Of a DNA stretch of 64,000 bases, positions 26,802 through 36,347 are shown piece by piece. The stretch lies in contig NZ_JAHKPO010000003.1 in the NCBI RefSeq assembly GCF_018860365.1, forward strand, positions 992,001 to 1,056,000, given 5' to 3'. Within the stretch, counting starts at the first letter, position 1, and every line of letters begins with the position of its first letter. This stretch comes from Arenibacter algicola. Its GTDB lineage: Bacteria > Bacteroidota > Bacteroidia > Flavobacteriales > Flavobacteriaceae. Under the pieces are notes generated by a model. The model was not told where the DNA came from. It saw only the letters and a list, made by a program, of their open reading frames with translations, and searched no databases. Made by a program: the position numbers and the translations under genes.

Positions 26802-27827
26802 TTAAACCTTGTAATGTTGGCAATACCAGTCGGTAAAGGATTTTACTCCAACTGATATATCAGTGTCGGGACTATAATTGTAGTCTTGAATAAGGTTGTC
26901 TACATTTGCCCAGGTCCTGGTAACATCACCCGGTTGCATGGGGAGCATGTTTTTTACTGCTGTTTTTCCAAGATTATGTTCTATGGATTCGATGAAATCG
27001 GTAAGTTTTATGGCTTTATTGTTTCCAATATTATAGATATTGTAAATTGGCCTTTGTTTTCGTTTGTCATTGGGTTCCATGAGTATTCGCTCTACACCAT
27101 CAACAATATCGTTCACGTAAGTGAAATCCCTTTCCATTTCTCCATGATTGAATACATTTATCGGTTTGTTATCCAAAATTGCTTTGGTAAATAAGAATAT
27201 GGCCATATCCGGCCTACCCCATGGGCCATATACCGTAAAAAAGCGTAGTCCTGTGGTTGGTAAGCCAAATAAATGGCTATAGGTGTGTGCCATAAGTTCA
27301 TTACTTTTTTTGCTAGCGGCATACAAGCTAATGGGGTGGTCTACGTTATCCGTAGTCGAAAAGGGAATTTTATCATTTAAACCATAAACACTGGAGCTGC
27401 TGGCATAGACCAAATGTTCTATTTTATAGTGTCTGCAACATTCCAGTAAATTAACGAAACCTACAATATTACTATCTATATAGGCCGATGGGTTTTCAAG
27501 GCTATAGCGAACCCCGGCTTGGGCGGCAAGATTACAAACTACTCTAAACTCTTCCTGTTCAAATAGTTTTGGTAATTCCTGTCTATCCTCCAAATTCATT
27601 CGAACAAATTTAAATTTGGAGCCATGTTTAGTACTCGTGCACCTTCGTAAGGGTACCCTAGCACCGATTTTCTCAATCCCCAATTGTGATAATCTTCCGA
27701 ATTTTAAGTTTTGGTCGTAATAGTCATTTATACTATCTATGCCAACCACCTCGATATCTCTTTTTAACAGGGCTTCACAAAGATGGTACCCAATAAAACC
27801 AGCAGCGCCAGTGACTAAAATTTTCAT
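26802..27827 (-). CDS. UDP-glucuronate 4-epimerase
   Basis: A 341-residue extended SDR enzyme. It has GAAGFIG at 7-13, [18 protein letters not shown] (the segment that typifies UDP-glucuronate epimerases), [20 protein letters not shown], catalytic Tyr169 and Lys173 in [14 protein letters not shown], and [20 protein letters not shown]. It interconverts UDP-GlcA and UDP-GalA. Its start overlaps the ugd stop by four bases, so product of ugd is its direct substrate. A short unusual insert RRCTSTKHG near 61-69 is not typical, but does not disrupt the motif blocks. Confidence 0.92.
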   Translation of the reverse strand: MKILVTGAAGFIGYHLCEALLKRDIEVVGIDSINDYYDQNLKFGRLSQLGIEKIGARVPLRRCTSTKHGSKFKFVRMNLEDRQELPKLFEQEEFRVVCNLAAQAGVRYSLENPSAYIDSNIVGFVNLLECCRHYKIEHLVYASSSSVYGLNDKIPFSTTDNVDHPISLYAASKKSNELMAHTYSHLFGLPTTGLRFFTVYGPWGRPDMAIFLFTKAILDNKPINVFNHGEMERDFTYVNDIVDGVERILMEPNDKRKQRPIYNIYNIGNNKAIKLTDFIESIEHNLGKTAVKNMLPMQPGDVTRTWANVDNLIQDYNYSPDTDISVGVKSFTDWYCQHYKV

Positions 27828-29221
27828 GATTGACCAATTATGTAGTAGTTAAACCCATGGTTTTCCATGGTATCCTTGTCCAATAAACGCCTGCCATCAA
27901 AAACAAAAGCCGGTTTTAACATTTTTTTGAAAATTAAAGGCCAGTCATATGATTTAAACTCATCCCATTCGGTTAATATCCCTATGGCATGGGCATCTTC
28001 AACAGCGTCAATGGGTTTATTTGTTACTTTTAATAGTCTACGGTTTTCTTCAGGTGTTCGTGTGTTTAAATAATCCAGGTCTGCATAAATTTGTTTTTCG
28101 GATACTTTTGGGTCATAGACAATAACTTCTGCCTGTTCGTCCAATAGGGCATCGGCAACATAGATGGCAGCAGATTCCCTGGTGTCATTTGTGTCCTTCT
28201 TAAAGGCCCAGCCATAAAACACAATTTTTTTGCCTGAGACGGTGTTGTACAGTGTAGAAATAATATTTTCGGCAAAACGTCTTTTCTGGTAGTCGTTCAT
28301 AATTATCACCTGTTCCCAATAATCCGCAACTTCCTGTAAGCCAAAACTACTGGCGATATAAACTAAGTTAAGAATATCCTTCTGAAAGCAGGACCCGCCA
28401 AAACCGACGGATGAATTTAAAAATTTAGATCCAATTCTGCTGTCATAACCTATCGCTTTGGAGACTTCAGCTACGTTGGCATCCGTTCTCTCACAAAGTG
28501 CCGAAATTGAATTTATAGAGGAAACTCTTTGTGCTAAAAATGCATTGGCGACCAATTTGGATAGTTCCGAAGACCAAACATTGGTCTGTAATATACGATC
28601 TTTGGGAAGCCAATGTTCGTAGATGGAACTTAAGGTGTCCTTGGCTGCTTTTCCAGTAGGAGTTTCATCACCGCCTATAAGTACACGGTCTGCATTGAGC
28701 AAATCCTCAATGGCGGTTCCTTCTGCCAGAAATTCAGGATTGGAAAGGATTTCAAAGGCAACACCATTGCCAGTATTTTCCAAGATACTTTTTATGGCAC
28801 TCGCTGTTCTCACGGGGAGTGTAGATTTTTCTACTACAATCTTATCATTTTTAGCTACCCGGGCTATGTTACGCGCGCATAGTTCTATGAACTTTAAATC
28901 GGCTGCTTGTCCTTTGCCTTTACCATATGTTTTGGTAGGAGTATTAACGGATATGAATATTATTTCAGCCTCGTCAATAGCTTTGTCCACTTCTGTGCTG
29001 AAAAATAGGTTTTTGCCTCTTGTTGCTTTTACAATTTCGCTCAACCCAGGTTCGTATATTGGTAAATTATCCAAATTGGAATCGTTCCATTTCTTGATTC
29101 GTTCAGAATTAATATCTACCACAGTAACTTGAATCTCAGGACACTGTTTGGCTATAACAGACATAGTAGGTCCACCCACATAGCCTGCGCCAATACAACA
29201 AATTTTACTAACTTTTCTCAT
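27824..29221 (-). CDS. ugd: UDP-glucose 6-dehydrogenase
   Basis: A 465-residue enzyme of the longer, eukaryote-like UGDH class. It begins [19 protein letters not shown], with [27 protein letters not shown] segment containing [13 protein letters not shown], then [43 protein letters not shown], and the catalytic Cys in [19 protein letters not shown]. The C-domain has [21 protein letters not shown]. It oxidises UDP-glucose to UDP-glucuronate with two NAD. It is the first gene of the minus-strand operon and feeds the 4-epimerase directly downstream. Confidence 0.95.
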   Translation of the reverse strand: MRKVSKICCIGAGYVGGPTMSVIAKQCPEIQVTVVDINSERIKKWNDSNLDNLPIYEPGLSEIVKATRGKNLFFSTEVDKAIDEAEIIFISVNTPTKTYGKGKGQAADLKFIELCARNIARVAKNDKIVVEKSTLPVRTASAIKSILENTGNGVAFEILSNPEFLAEGTAIEDLLNADRVLIGGDETPTGKAAKDTLSSIYEHWLPKDRILQTNVWSSELSKLVANAFLAQRVSSINSISALCERTDANVAEVSKAIGYDSRIGSKFLNSSVGFGGSCFQKDILNLVYIASSFGLQEVADYWEQVIIMNDYQKRRFAENIISTLYNTVSGKKIVFYGWAFKKDTNDTRESAAIYVADALLDEQAEVIVYDPKVSEKQIYADLDYLNTRTPEENRRLLKVTNKPIDAVEDAHAIGILTEWDEFKSYDWPLIFKKMLKPAFVFDGRRLLDKDTMENHGFNYYIIGQS

Positions 29222-29245
29222 TATTTATGGATACAGATTATATTG

Positions 29246-29253
29246 CAAAGATT
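29246..29253 (-). promoter_or_regulatory. Probable -7 element for ugd operon
   Basis: On the minus strand this reads AATCTTTG, one mismatch from TAnnTTTG, 25-32 bases upstream of the ugd start codon, preceded by a T-rich stretch. No clear -33 TTTG is present. Predicted leader would be short, about 18 bases. Confidence 0.4.
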
Positions 29254-29348
29254 AAAAAATATTTCCTAAGAACTAGGCATTTTACCATACTAACCTTATC
29301 TTTAATTGATGAATGGTCCAAAAGCTTCGATAAAACTTAAAGAATTTG

Positions 29349-29403
29349 ATTGGCACAGTATTTAATCGATAAATATCATTCTTTAACGAAATAAGGTGCC
29401 AAT
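29349..29403. promoter_or_regulatory. Inverted repeat in the divergent control region
   Basis: ATTGGCAC at 29349-29356 is exactly complementary to GTGCCAAT at 29396-29403, with 39 bases between. It lies in the only intergenic space between the two divergent polysaccharide operons. It could be an operator for a dimeric regulator or part of a looped RNA leader for the plus-strand transcript. No regulator gene is present in the window. Confidence 0.4.
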
Positions 29404-29465
29404 ATTATATAAGACTCAAAAGTATACTTAATTTTACATTGTAATAAATTATAAAACCCCAAGTT

Positions 29466-30596
29466 TTGATAACTAAAACTAAAATCTGGCTTTCCTCGCC
29501 GCACATGGGCGGCAATGAACAAAATTATGTTCAGGAGGCGTTTGATACCAATTGGATAGCTCCTCTAGGGCCCAATGTAAATGCTTTTGAAAAATCTATA
29601 GAAGATTATTTGGGCAACTCCCTAAAAGTGGCAGCCCTTAGTTCTGGTACGGGGGCCATTCATTTGGCTCTAGAACTCCTAGGGGTAACTAAAGAGGATG
29701 ATGTTATTTGTCAAAGTTTTACTTTTTCTGCATCTGCAAATCCCATAACTTATTTAGGGGCGAATCCTATATTTGTGGATAGCGAGAGGGATACTTGGAA
29801 TATTTCCCCTATCTTGTTGGAAAAGGCTATTAAGGATGGCTTGTTAAATGGAAAAAAACCAAAAGCAATCATCGCAGTACATTTATATGGTATGCCCTAT
29901 AAGGTGGATGCAATAAATGAAATTGCCTCCAAATATGATATTCCCGTCATTGAAGATAGTGCGGAAGCTCTTGGAAGTACCTATAAGAATAGGCCTTGTA
30001 GCGGTCTTGGAACTATTGGTATATTATCCTTTAATGGAAACAAGATTATTACTACTTCTGGTGGGGGTGCCTTGGTTGCCAAAAGTGAAGAGCTAAAAAA
30101 GAAAGCAGTCTTTTTGGCTACCCAAGCTAGGGACAATGCCCCGCATTACGAGCATTCCCATATTGGATATAATTATAGGATGAGCAATGTGCTTGCAGGT
30201 ATAGGCCGCGGGCAAATGGAGGTAATCGAAGATAGGGTAGCAAGTAGGAGGGGCAATTATGATTATTATAAGTCTAAATTGGGGCAAATACCCGAATTGG
30301 AATTTTTGAATGAACCCAAGGAGAACAGATCCAACCGGTGGTTGAGTTGTATTCTTGTCCATTCCTACGAGATGCGTGAAAAGATAAGGTTGACCCTATT
30401 GGATGAGGATATAGAGTCCAGACCATTGTGGAAACCAATGCACTTGCAGCCTGTTTTTAAGAATTGTAAAATTTATACCGATGGTACATCGGAAGATTTG
30501 TTTCAAAGAGGACTTTGTCTGCCCAGTGGATCCAATTTACAAAAAGAGGATTTAGATAGAGTAATAGAGATAATTTTAAAAGTATTAGCCCTATGA
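29466..30596 (+). CDS. DegT/DnrJ/EryC1-type PLP aminotransferase (PglE-like)
   Basis: A 376-residue PLP enzyme. It opens KIWLSSPHMGGNEQNYV, the typical start of PglE/PseC-like sugar aminotransferases, and has SSGTGAIHLALELLGV for cofactor phosphate binding, VIEDSAEALGSTYK with the ring-stacking Asp, and SFNGNKIITTSGGGALV carrying the Schiff-base lysine. The frame begins with TTG at 29466; no upstream in-frame ATG exists after the stop at 29445, and the first ATG lies inside the conserved start region, so TTG is chosen. It probably aminates the 4-keto sugar made by the next gene, with which it overlaps by four bases. Confidence 0.88.
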   Translation: MITKTKIWLSSPHMGGNEQNYVQEAFDTNWIAPLGPNVNAFEKSIEDYLGNSLKVAALSSGTGAIHLALELLGVTKEDDVICQSFTFSASANPITYLGANPIFVDSERDTWNISPILLEKAIKDGLLNGKKPKAIIAVHLYGMPYKVDAINEIASKYDIPVIEDSAEALGSTYKNRPCSGLGTIGILSFNGNKIITTSGGGALVAKSEELKKKAVFLATQARDNAPHYEHSHIGYNYRMSNVLAGIGRGQMEVIEDRVASRRGNYDYYKSKLGQIPELEFLNEPKENRSNRWLSCILVHSYEMREKIRLTLLDEDIESRPLWKPMHLQPVFKNCKIYTDGTSEDLFQRGLCLPSGSNLQKEDLDRVIEIILKVLAL

Positions 30597-32542
30597 TACA
30601 TAATTACCTAACCAGCAGAGCACAAAAATATACGTCAAAATGGATTGTTTTGGTAATAGATCTATTTTTGGTAGCCACAACTTTTATATTGTCTTACCTT
30701 ATAAGGTTTAACCTAACCCTTGATTTTGATATTAGCAAGTTGGTTATGCAGTTGCCTGTGATAATTTTTATTTCTTTGGTTGCCTTCTTGATTACGGGTT
30801 CGTACAAAGGGGTTGTCCGTCATACAGGGGTAAGGGATGTTTATAATATTTTCAATGCCATTTGTCTTGCGAGTATCATTACTATTTTCATGATTATTCT
30901 AAATAGGGAAATGGATTTTATGGAAGGTTTTACCGTACCATTATCCATTATAATTATTCATAGTTTGTTGTGCTTTATTGCCTTAACGGCTTCTAGGTAT
31001 ATGTTTAAGAATGCCTATTATAACTTGGTGAAGCAATTTAAGATCACCAAAAATGTCATTATTTATGGTGCCGGAGAATCCGGTATTCTTACCCAGAATG
31101 CCTTGACTGGGCATTCTGGGAGTTCATCAAGAGTTGTTGGGTATATAGATAAGGATTATGAAAAGGTAGGCAAGAGCATAAATGGAGTAAAGGTTTATGC
31201 CCCTGAAGTGTTGTCGGAGTATTTCTTAAAAGCCAATGGTATTAACGAAATAATATTTTCTATACAGAATATTGAGCATAGTAAATTAAGGGAGTTGGTT
31301 GAAGGTTTGGTCGATTTTCCGGTACAAGTTAAAATAGTTCCACCAATAGAGGATTGGATCAATGGCGAATTGAAACTTTCCCAAATTAAACAGGTGCAAA
31401 TTGAGGACTTGTTGGACAGGGTGCCCATCAATATCAAGAACAATCGTATTTCCAAAGAGCTCAAAGATAAAGTAATTGTGGTTACCGGTGGAGCAGGTTC
31501 TATTGGTAGTGAGTTGGTAAGACAAATAGCTAATTATGAATACAAATCATTAATCGTTATCGACCAGGCAGAATCTGCCTTATACGACTTGCAGCAAGAA
31601 CTGATTCAGAACGGTTTTCATAATTTTATTCCTATTGTAGGGGATATAAGGGACAAAAATAGGATGTCCGGCTTATTTCAAGAATATAAGCCCAATATGG
31701 TGTTTCATGCCGCTGCATATAAGCATGTACCGTTAATGGAATACAACGCCTATGAGGCGGTTAAGATTAATGTAGCGGGAACCAAGGTGATCGTAGATCT
31801 TTCTCTGGACAATAGTGTGGATAAATTCATTTTTGTGTCTACAGATAAGGCTGTTAACCCTACTAATGTAATGGGGGCTACCAAAAGGATTGCGGAAATG
31901 TACATTAGTTGTTCGCAGCAACAGAACAGAACAAAATTTATTACAACCCGTTTTGGTAACGTTTTGGGGTCCAATGGTTCTGTTATCCCGTTGTTTAAAA
32001 AACAAATTGAAAAAGGAGGCCCTTTAACCGTGACTCATAAGGATATAACTCGATATTTTATGACGATTCCGGAAGCGGCCCAATTGGTATTGGAAGCTGG
32101 AGGAATGGGACAAGGAGGTGAGATATTTATTTTTGATATGGGCGAATCGGTCAGAATTTTTAATTTGGCCAAGAATATGATTAAATTGTCCGGTCTACGA
32201 TATCCTGAGGACATCGATATCAAGATTACAGGGCTTCGGCCAGGTGAAAAATTGTATGAGGAGTTATTGGCCAATGGGGAAAATACCATGCCAACTTACC
32301 ATAAGAAAATTATGATCAGCAAGTCCAGGGAATTCGACTTTGAAGACGTTAGGTCTAAGATCAACGAATTGTGTGTGACCAATATGTTTTTTAATGGTAA
32401 CCCGGTGGCACTTATGAAGGCCATTGTTCCGGAATACATTTCCAATAATTCTGACCAATGTAAACTGGACAAGGTACAAGAAAATAAAAAAGTGGTGGAG
32501 AAAACAGAAAATGTAACCATTAAGAAAATTTTACAGTCTTAA
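30593..32542 (+). CDS. Membrane-bound UDP-GlcNAc 4,6-dehydratase (PglF/WbpM/CapD family)
   Basis: A 649-residue protein. Residues 1-150 contain four membrane segments; 150-280 form a CoA-binding-like domain (VIIYGAGESGILTQNAL); the rest is an SDR catalytic domain with VTGGAGSIGSELVRQ near 300 and FVSTDKAVNPTNVMGATK, in which Met replaces the usual Tyr near residue 426. This is the long retaining-dehydratase form that produces UDP-4-keto-6-deoxy-GlcNAc for bacillosamine, QuiNAc or FucNAc4N sugars. It is translationally coupled to the aminotransferase upstream, suggesting a 4-amino-4,6-dideoxy sugar. No PglD-like acetyltransferase gene accompanies the pair. Confidence 0.93.
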   Translation: MIHNYLTSRAQKYTSKWIVLVIDLFLVATTFILSYLIRFNLTLDFDISKLVMQLPVIIFISLVAFLITGSYKGVVRHTGVRDVYNIFNAICLASIITIFMIILNREMDFMEGFTVPLSIIIIHSLLCFIALTASRYMFKNAYYNLVKQFKITKNVIIYGAGESGILTQNALTGHSGSSSRVVGYIDKDYEKVGKSINGVKVYAPEVLSEYFLKANGINEIIFSIQNIEHSKLRELVEGLVDFPVQVKIVPPIEDWINGELKLSQIKQVQIEDLLDRVPINIKNNRISKELKDKVIVVTGGAGSIGSELVRQIANYEYKSLIVIDQAESALYDLQQELIQNGFHNFIPIVGDIRDKNRMSGLFQEYKPNMVFHAAAYKHVPLMEYNAYEAVKINVAGTKVIVDLSLDNSVDKFIFVSTDKAVNPTNVMGATKRIAEMYISCSQQQNRTKFITTRFGNVLGSNGSVIPLFKKQIEKGGPLTVTHKDITRYFMTIPEAAQLVLEAGGMGQGGEIFIFDMGESVRIFNLAKNMIKLSGLRYPEDIDIKITGLRPGEKLYEELLANGENTMPTYHKKIMISKSREFDFEDVRSKINELCVTNMFFNGNPVALMKAIVPEYISNNSDQCKLDKVQENKKVVEKTENVTIKKILQS

Positions 32543-32597
32543 TTTTACTATACTTGCATTACAAAATTTTATTATCAAATCCTTTATACTTGGTTCC

Positions 32598-33368
32598 ATG
32601 AAAAAAGAATATTTTGGCTTTTTTAAACTTTTAGTAATTTTTGCATTATTACTTTCTTCCTGTGCTTCAAAAAAGGAGGTAGTGTATTTTCAAAATGCTA
32701 GTAATTTTGAAACACTGGTGGACAAAAACAGTTTTGTTCCAAAGTTTAAGGTAGATGACCTTGTAAGTATAAATGTTTCCACCTTGGACAATGAGGCCAG
32801 TGTTCCTTTTAATTTATTCAAAGGTATTACGGAGGGAGGAATAAGACCTGAGCAAGTGGACTATTTGATAGATCAGGAGGGAAATATTAATTTTCCAGTT
32901 ATTGGTAAACTAAAAATATCCGGATTGTCTCCAGAGGAAGTGAGACTCCTTTTGAGTGAAAGATTAAAGGACTATTTAAAAGATCCAATAATAAATATTA
33001 GGTTGGTTAATTTTACGGTCACAATTTTGGGAGAGGTACAAAGGCCAGGGACCTATCCCGTAAGTGGTGAGCGTATTACCATTTTGGAGGCGCTCGGACT
33101 TGCGGGCGATTTGACCATTAAAGGAATGCGGAAAAATGTGATGGTGATACGCGATTTTGATGGTACCAAGGTGTATACCCGTTTGGATCTTACCCAAAAA
33201 GAGGCTATGAATTCACCTGTTTATTACTTAACTCAGAACGATGTAGTGTATGTAGAGCCTAATCAATCAGCGGTAACAGCTTCCAGTTTGGATAACAGGG
33301 CCACTATTGCCATTTCCTTGGCATCACTTGTAATTACCTCAACGATACTTTTCGTAACTAGAAATTAA
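32598..33368 (+). CDS. Polysaccharide export outer-membrane lipoprotein (Wza-like)
   Basis: A 256-residue lipoprotein with signal ending LLSSC (Cys22). Residues about 45-135 form the Poly_export/BexD domain (FKVDDLVSINVSTLDNEAS, then IDQEGNINFPVIGKLKISG), and 135-225 an SLBB domain (VTILGEVQRPGTYPVSGERI). A hydrophobic C-terminal helix (TIAISLASLVITSTILFV) would cross the outer membrane, as in Wza-type channels, although this protein is shorter than E. coli Wza. It forms the exit channel for the polymer and lies 28 bases before the Wzc-like gene. Confidence 0.93.
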   Translation: MKKEYFGFFKLLVIFALLLSSCASKKEVVYFQNASNFETLVDKNSFVPKFKVDDLVSINVSTLDNEASVPFNLFKGITEGGIRPEQVDYLIDQEGNINFPVIGKLKISGLSPEEVRLLLSERLKDYLKDPIINIRLVNFTVTILGEVQRPGTYPVSGERITILEALGLAGDLTIKGMRKNVMVIRDFDGTKVYTRLDLTQKEAMNSPVYYLTQNDVVYVEPNQSAVTASSLDNRATIAISLASLVITSTILFVTRN

Positions 33369-33396
33369 CAATTAATATAATTTTACCCCTTGCCCA

Positions 33397-35778
33397 ATGA
33401 GCTTAGACTCTCAAAATAGTACTGCCGAGAATTTTGACATTAATGAAATTATAAGTTTGTATGCAAAGCATTGGAAATGGTTCGTTTTTTCTGGAATTAT
33501 TGCCATTGCAATGGCGTTTCTTTATCTGAGATACACAACACCGGAGTATGTAGCAGAAGCGAAAATTCAAATTCTTGATGAAAATAGCTCTGGGGCGGGT
33601 CTTGGTCTATTTCAAGATTTGGAGTTGCTTTCCGGAGGGAACAAGGCAGTTGCGGATGAAATAGAAATAATAAATTCAAGATCTAACTTTATTGAAGTAG
33701 TCAAGACTTTGGGGCTTAATACTAAGATTATGGCCCAAGGTAAAATTATAGATACAGAATTGTATTCCAATCCTCCCGTAAAGGTTAATTTTATTGCAGC
33801 TGATTCAATCATTAATAAGTCGAGTTTTGAATTTTTCTTGAACCTATCTTCTACTACAACTTTTGGATATGCAGAAAAGGAGAGCATTCCTTTAAAGGTA
33901 TTGGCATTCGGAAAAAATATTTCTACCCCTCTAGGGGATATTGTGGTTACCCCAAATATGGATAATTTTGATAGGTTCAAGGGAACTACTTTGAGAGTAG
34001 AGGTAAATCCTGTTAATTTGGTTGCCCAATCCTACCGTGACAAAACAAATATTTTATCAGATGATCAAATGTCCAATATTCTCAATATTTCCTTACAAGA
34101 CCCTATAAAGGAAAAAGCAGTGCAAATATTGAATGAACTAATAAAAGTATACAATAAGAATGCTATCCAGGACAAACGGGAAATAGCGGATAGGACTTCT
34201 AATTTTATAGATGATAGAATTGCGGAAATATACACTAACCTTTCTACTGTGGATCAGTCTGCCCAGGATTTTAAAACAGGAAGGGGGGTTACCGATATAG
34301 CTTCCGAGGCTAATATTAATCTTAATGTAGGGGCTGCCAACCAACAGGAACTGGCCAATATGCGGACGCAACTTAACATTGCAGCTTCTATGAAGGATAT
34401 TGTAGAGCAGCAAGGTGGTTTTGAAGTACTTCCCGGAAATATTGGTTTAGATGACCCTACAATTAGTAGTACAACCTCTAAGTACAATGAATTGGTCTTG
34501 GAGCGGAATAGGTTGTTGAAAAGTTCCAATGAAAAAAACCCGGTTATTGTTAATCTGGATCAACAGATTAAAGGACTAAAAAGGAACATGCAGTCCAGTT
34601 TAAGCAGTACAGTAGATAATTTGGGGTTAAAGGTAAATGCCTTGAGCGGTCAACAGGCAATTCTTAATTCAAGGATTTATTCGGCTCCAAAAAATGAAAG
34701 GGCACTTAGGGACATAACCAGAAAACAGGAAACAACAGAGCAATTATATTTGTATTTATTACAAAAAAGGGAAGAAGCCCAAATAGCCGTTGCTTCTACG
34801 GCGCCTAAATCCAAAGTCATTGATTATGGATACAATCCTAGTCCATTTCCTGTTTCTCCTAAAGGGAAAATTGTTTATTTAGCGTTTATGTTGCTAGGTG
34901 GATTAATACCTTTTTCTTTTATATATGTATCCAATCTTTTGGATAATAAGGTGAATAATATGCATAGTTTGGAGAAAGTGTCCAAAAATATTCCCATATT
35001 AGGGGAATTGCCCCGACTTTCCAAAAAGGAGAAAAAAATTATACTGAAGGACGATCGATCGGTTTTGGCTGAATCTTTGAGAATTATTAGGACCAATTTG
35101 GATTATTTAATTAAAACAAGTAGTTCCTCTTCAGGAAAGAACAATATAATATTTGTAACCTCTAGTGTTCCTGGTGAAGGAAAGTCATTCTTATCTTCTA
35201 ACTTGGCCTTGACCATGGCCAGTACCAACAAGAAGGTATTATTACTTGGGGCAGACGTTAGAAACCCTAAACTGAATTCGTTTTTCACTGGAAATGAAAT
35301 AGATAAAATGCCAAGTGGAACAAAAAGCAGGGATAAGGGGCTTACTGAGTTTTTATTTGATAAAACTATGGAGGTAAGGGATATAACGAACACTATGTTG
35401 GTTTTTCAAGATACAATGGATGTTATATATTCCGGAAGGATACCGCCTAATCCAGCAGAATTATTAATGAATAAGCGTATCAAGGAACTATTTGATGAGG
35501 TTTCTGAAAGATATGACTATGTTATAGTGGATACCGCACCATTAATGGTGGTTACAGACACCTTGTTGATAAGTGATTATGCCAATCATATTGTGTATGT
35601 GTCTAGGGCTGGGGTGACAGAGAAAAAAGCAATCGAGTATCCAATAAAGTTACAACAAGAGGGTAAAATTAAAGGATTGGCCTTTATTGTTAATGATGTA
35701 AAGGTGTCCAATTTGGGCTATGGTGGTAAATACGGATATGGATATGGAAAAAGTCAAAAAAAATGGTGGAAATTATAG
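33397..35778 (+). CDS. Chain-length regulator / tyrosine autokinase (Wzc-like)
   Basis: A 793-residue inner-membrane protein. An N-terminal Wzz domain follows a membrane segment near 30-50 (FVFSGIIAIAMAFLYLRY); a periplasmic coiled region spans about 230-460; a second membrane helix lies near 490-515. The cytoplasmic BY-kinase domain has Walker A VPGEGKSFLSSNLAL near 590, Walker A' LLGADVRNPK near 620, and Walker B VIVDTAPLMVV near 711. The tyrosine-rich tail YGGKYGYGYG (about 774-785) is the autophosphorylation cluster. It pairs with the Wza-like lipoprotein to control chain length and export. CpsB-type phosphatases encoded at 45777-47388 may reverse its phosphorylation. Confidence 0.95.
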   Translation: MSLDSQNSTAENFDINEIISLYAKHWKWFVFSGIIAIAMAFLYLRYTTPEYVAEAKIQILDENSSGAGLGLFQDLELLSGGNKAVADEIEIINSRSNFIEVVKTLGLNTKIMAQGKIIDTELYSNPPVKVNFIAADSIINKSSFEFFLNLSSTTTFGYAEKESIPLKVLAFGKNISTPLGDIVVTPNMDNFDRFKGTTLRVEVNPVNLVAQSYRDKTNILSDDQMSNILNISLQDPIKEKAVQILNELIKVYNKNAIQDKREIADRTSNFIDDRIAEIYTNLSTVDQSAQDFKTGRGVTDIASEANINLNVGAANQQELANMRTQLNIAASMKDIVEQQGGFEVLPGNIGLDDPTISSTTSKYNELVLERNRLLKSSNEKNPVIVNLDQQIKGLKRNMQSSLSSTVDNLGLKVNALSGQQAILNSRIYSAPKNERALRDITRKQETTEQLYLYLLQKREEAQIAVASTAPKSKVIDYGYNPSPFPVSPKGKIVYLAFMLLGGLIPFSFIYVSNLLDNKVNNMHSLEKVSKNIPILGELPRLSKKEKKIILKDDRSVLAESLRIIRTNLDYLIKTSSSSSGKNNIIFVTSSVPGEGKSFLSSNLALTMASTNKKVLLLGADVRNPKLNSFFTGNEIDKMPSGTKSRDKGLTEFLFDKTMEVRDITNTMLVFQDTMDVIYSGRIPPNPAELLMNKRIKELFDEVSERYDYVIVDTAPLMVVTDTLLISDYANHIVYVSRAGVTEKKAIEYPIKLQQEGKIKGLAFIVNDVKVSNLGYGGKYGYGYGKSQKKWWKL

Positions 35779-36347
35779 AATTTAGGACCACTAAAAAGCT
35801 AGTAAATATATTCCTCATTTTTATTATGGTTGTCCAATATTGATTGTGCACTATTGTTCCTTTTAGGTTTATGTATATTTAAAACCAATAGTCTAGTCTT
35901 AAGTGGGATTTTTTACAATAAATTTCAGCCTTGCAATGATATTTTTTTTGCAAATTTTCTTTTTGTTCGCTAGATGGATAAACTTCTACACACATTAAGG
36001 TCTTTAGTCTTATTCAAGAATAATTTTGGGACTGATTTCTTGTTGCCTCAAGCAATTTTTTTTTAAAGGCCTAAATTTTTTCAATTACTTTGGGTCCAGT
36101 TATCCGCAAATCGCAGTAATTTCCTATTTCAATTTGTGATTCGTCCTACTTCTTGCAGATTATATTGTTAATGAACTTGCCAAATACTGAATTTTCATAT
36201 CTGTATTTTGTCGATAAACATTTAGGTTTAAACGAATATGATGAGGGTATTTTCTTTCCAGATTTTTATTACTTTATATTTGTTTTTTGTAACTTATAAG
36301 ACTGCTTTAAGCAGTTGATTATTAGAATCTTATTTAACTGTAGGAAT
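35779..36347. other. Intergenic region without a supported gene
   Basis: About 570 AT-rich bases between the Wzc-like gene and the giant secreted protein gene, both plus strand. No coding frame with recognisable features and no strong terminator hairpin after the kinase gene were seen. The 3' end carries a good -7 element and a small ACTGC-TTTAA-GCAGT hairpin at 36301-36315. Confidence 0.6.
36275..36282 (+). promoter_or_regulatory. Probable -7 element for the giant secreted protein gene
   Basis: TATATTTG matches the Bacteroidota -7 consensus TAnnTTTG exactly and lies 66 bases before the ATG at 36348. No exact TTTG -33 box is present at the expected distance. It suggests the gene has its own promoter, separate from the export operon. 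Confidence 0.45.

Noticed and set aside
28623..29132. 169-residue plus-strand frame opposite ugd
   Set aside because: It is the antisense shadow of a well-conserved UDP-glucose dehydrogenase gene.
36315..36347. Upstream TTG start for the giant secreted protein
   Set aside because: It adds 11 residues in front of a complete signal peptide that starts at the ATG at 36348, so the later start is better supported.
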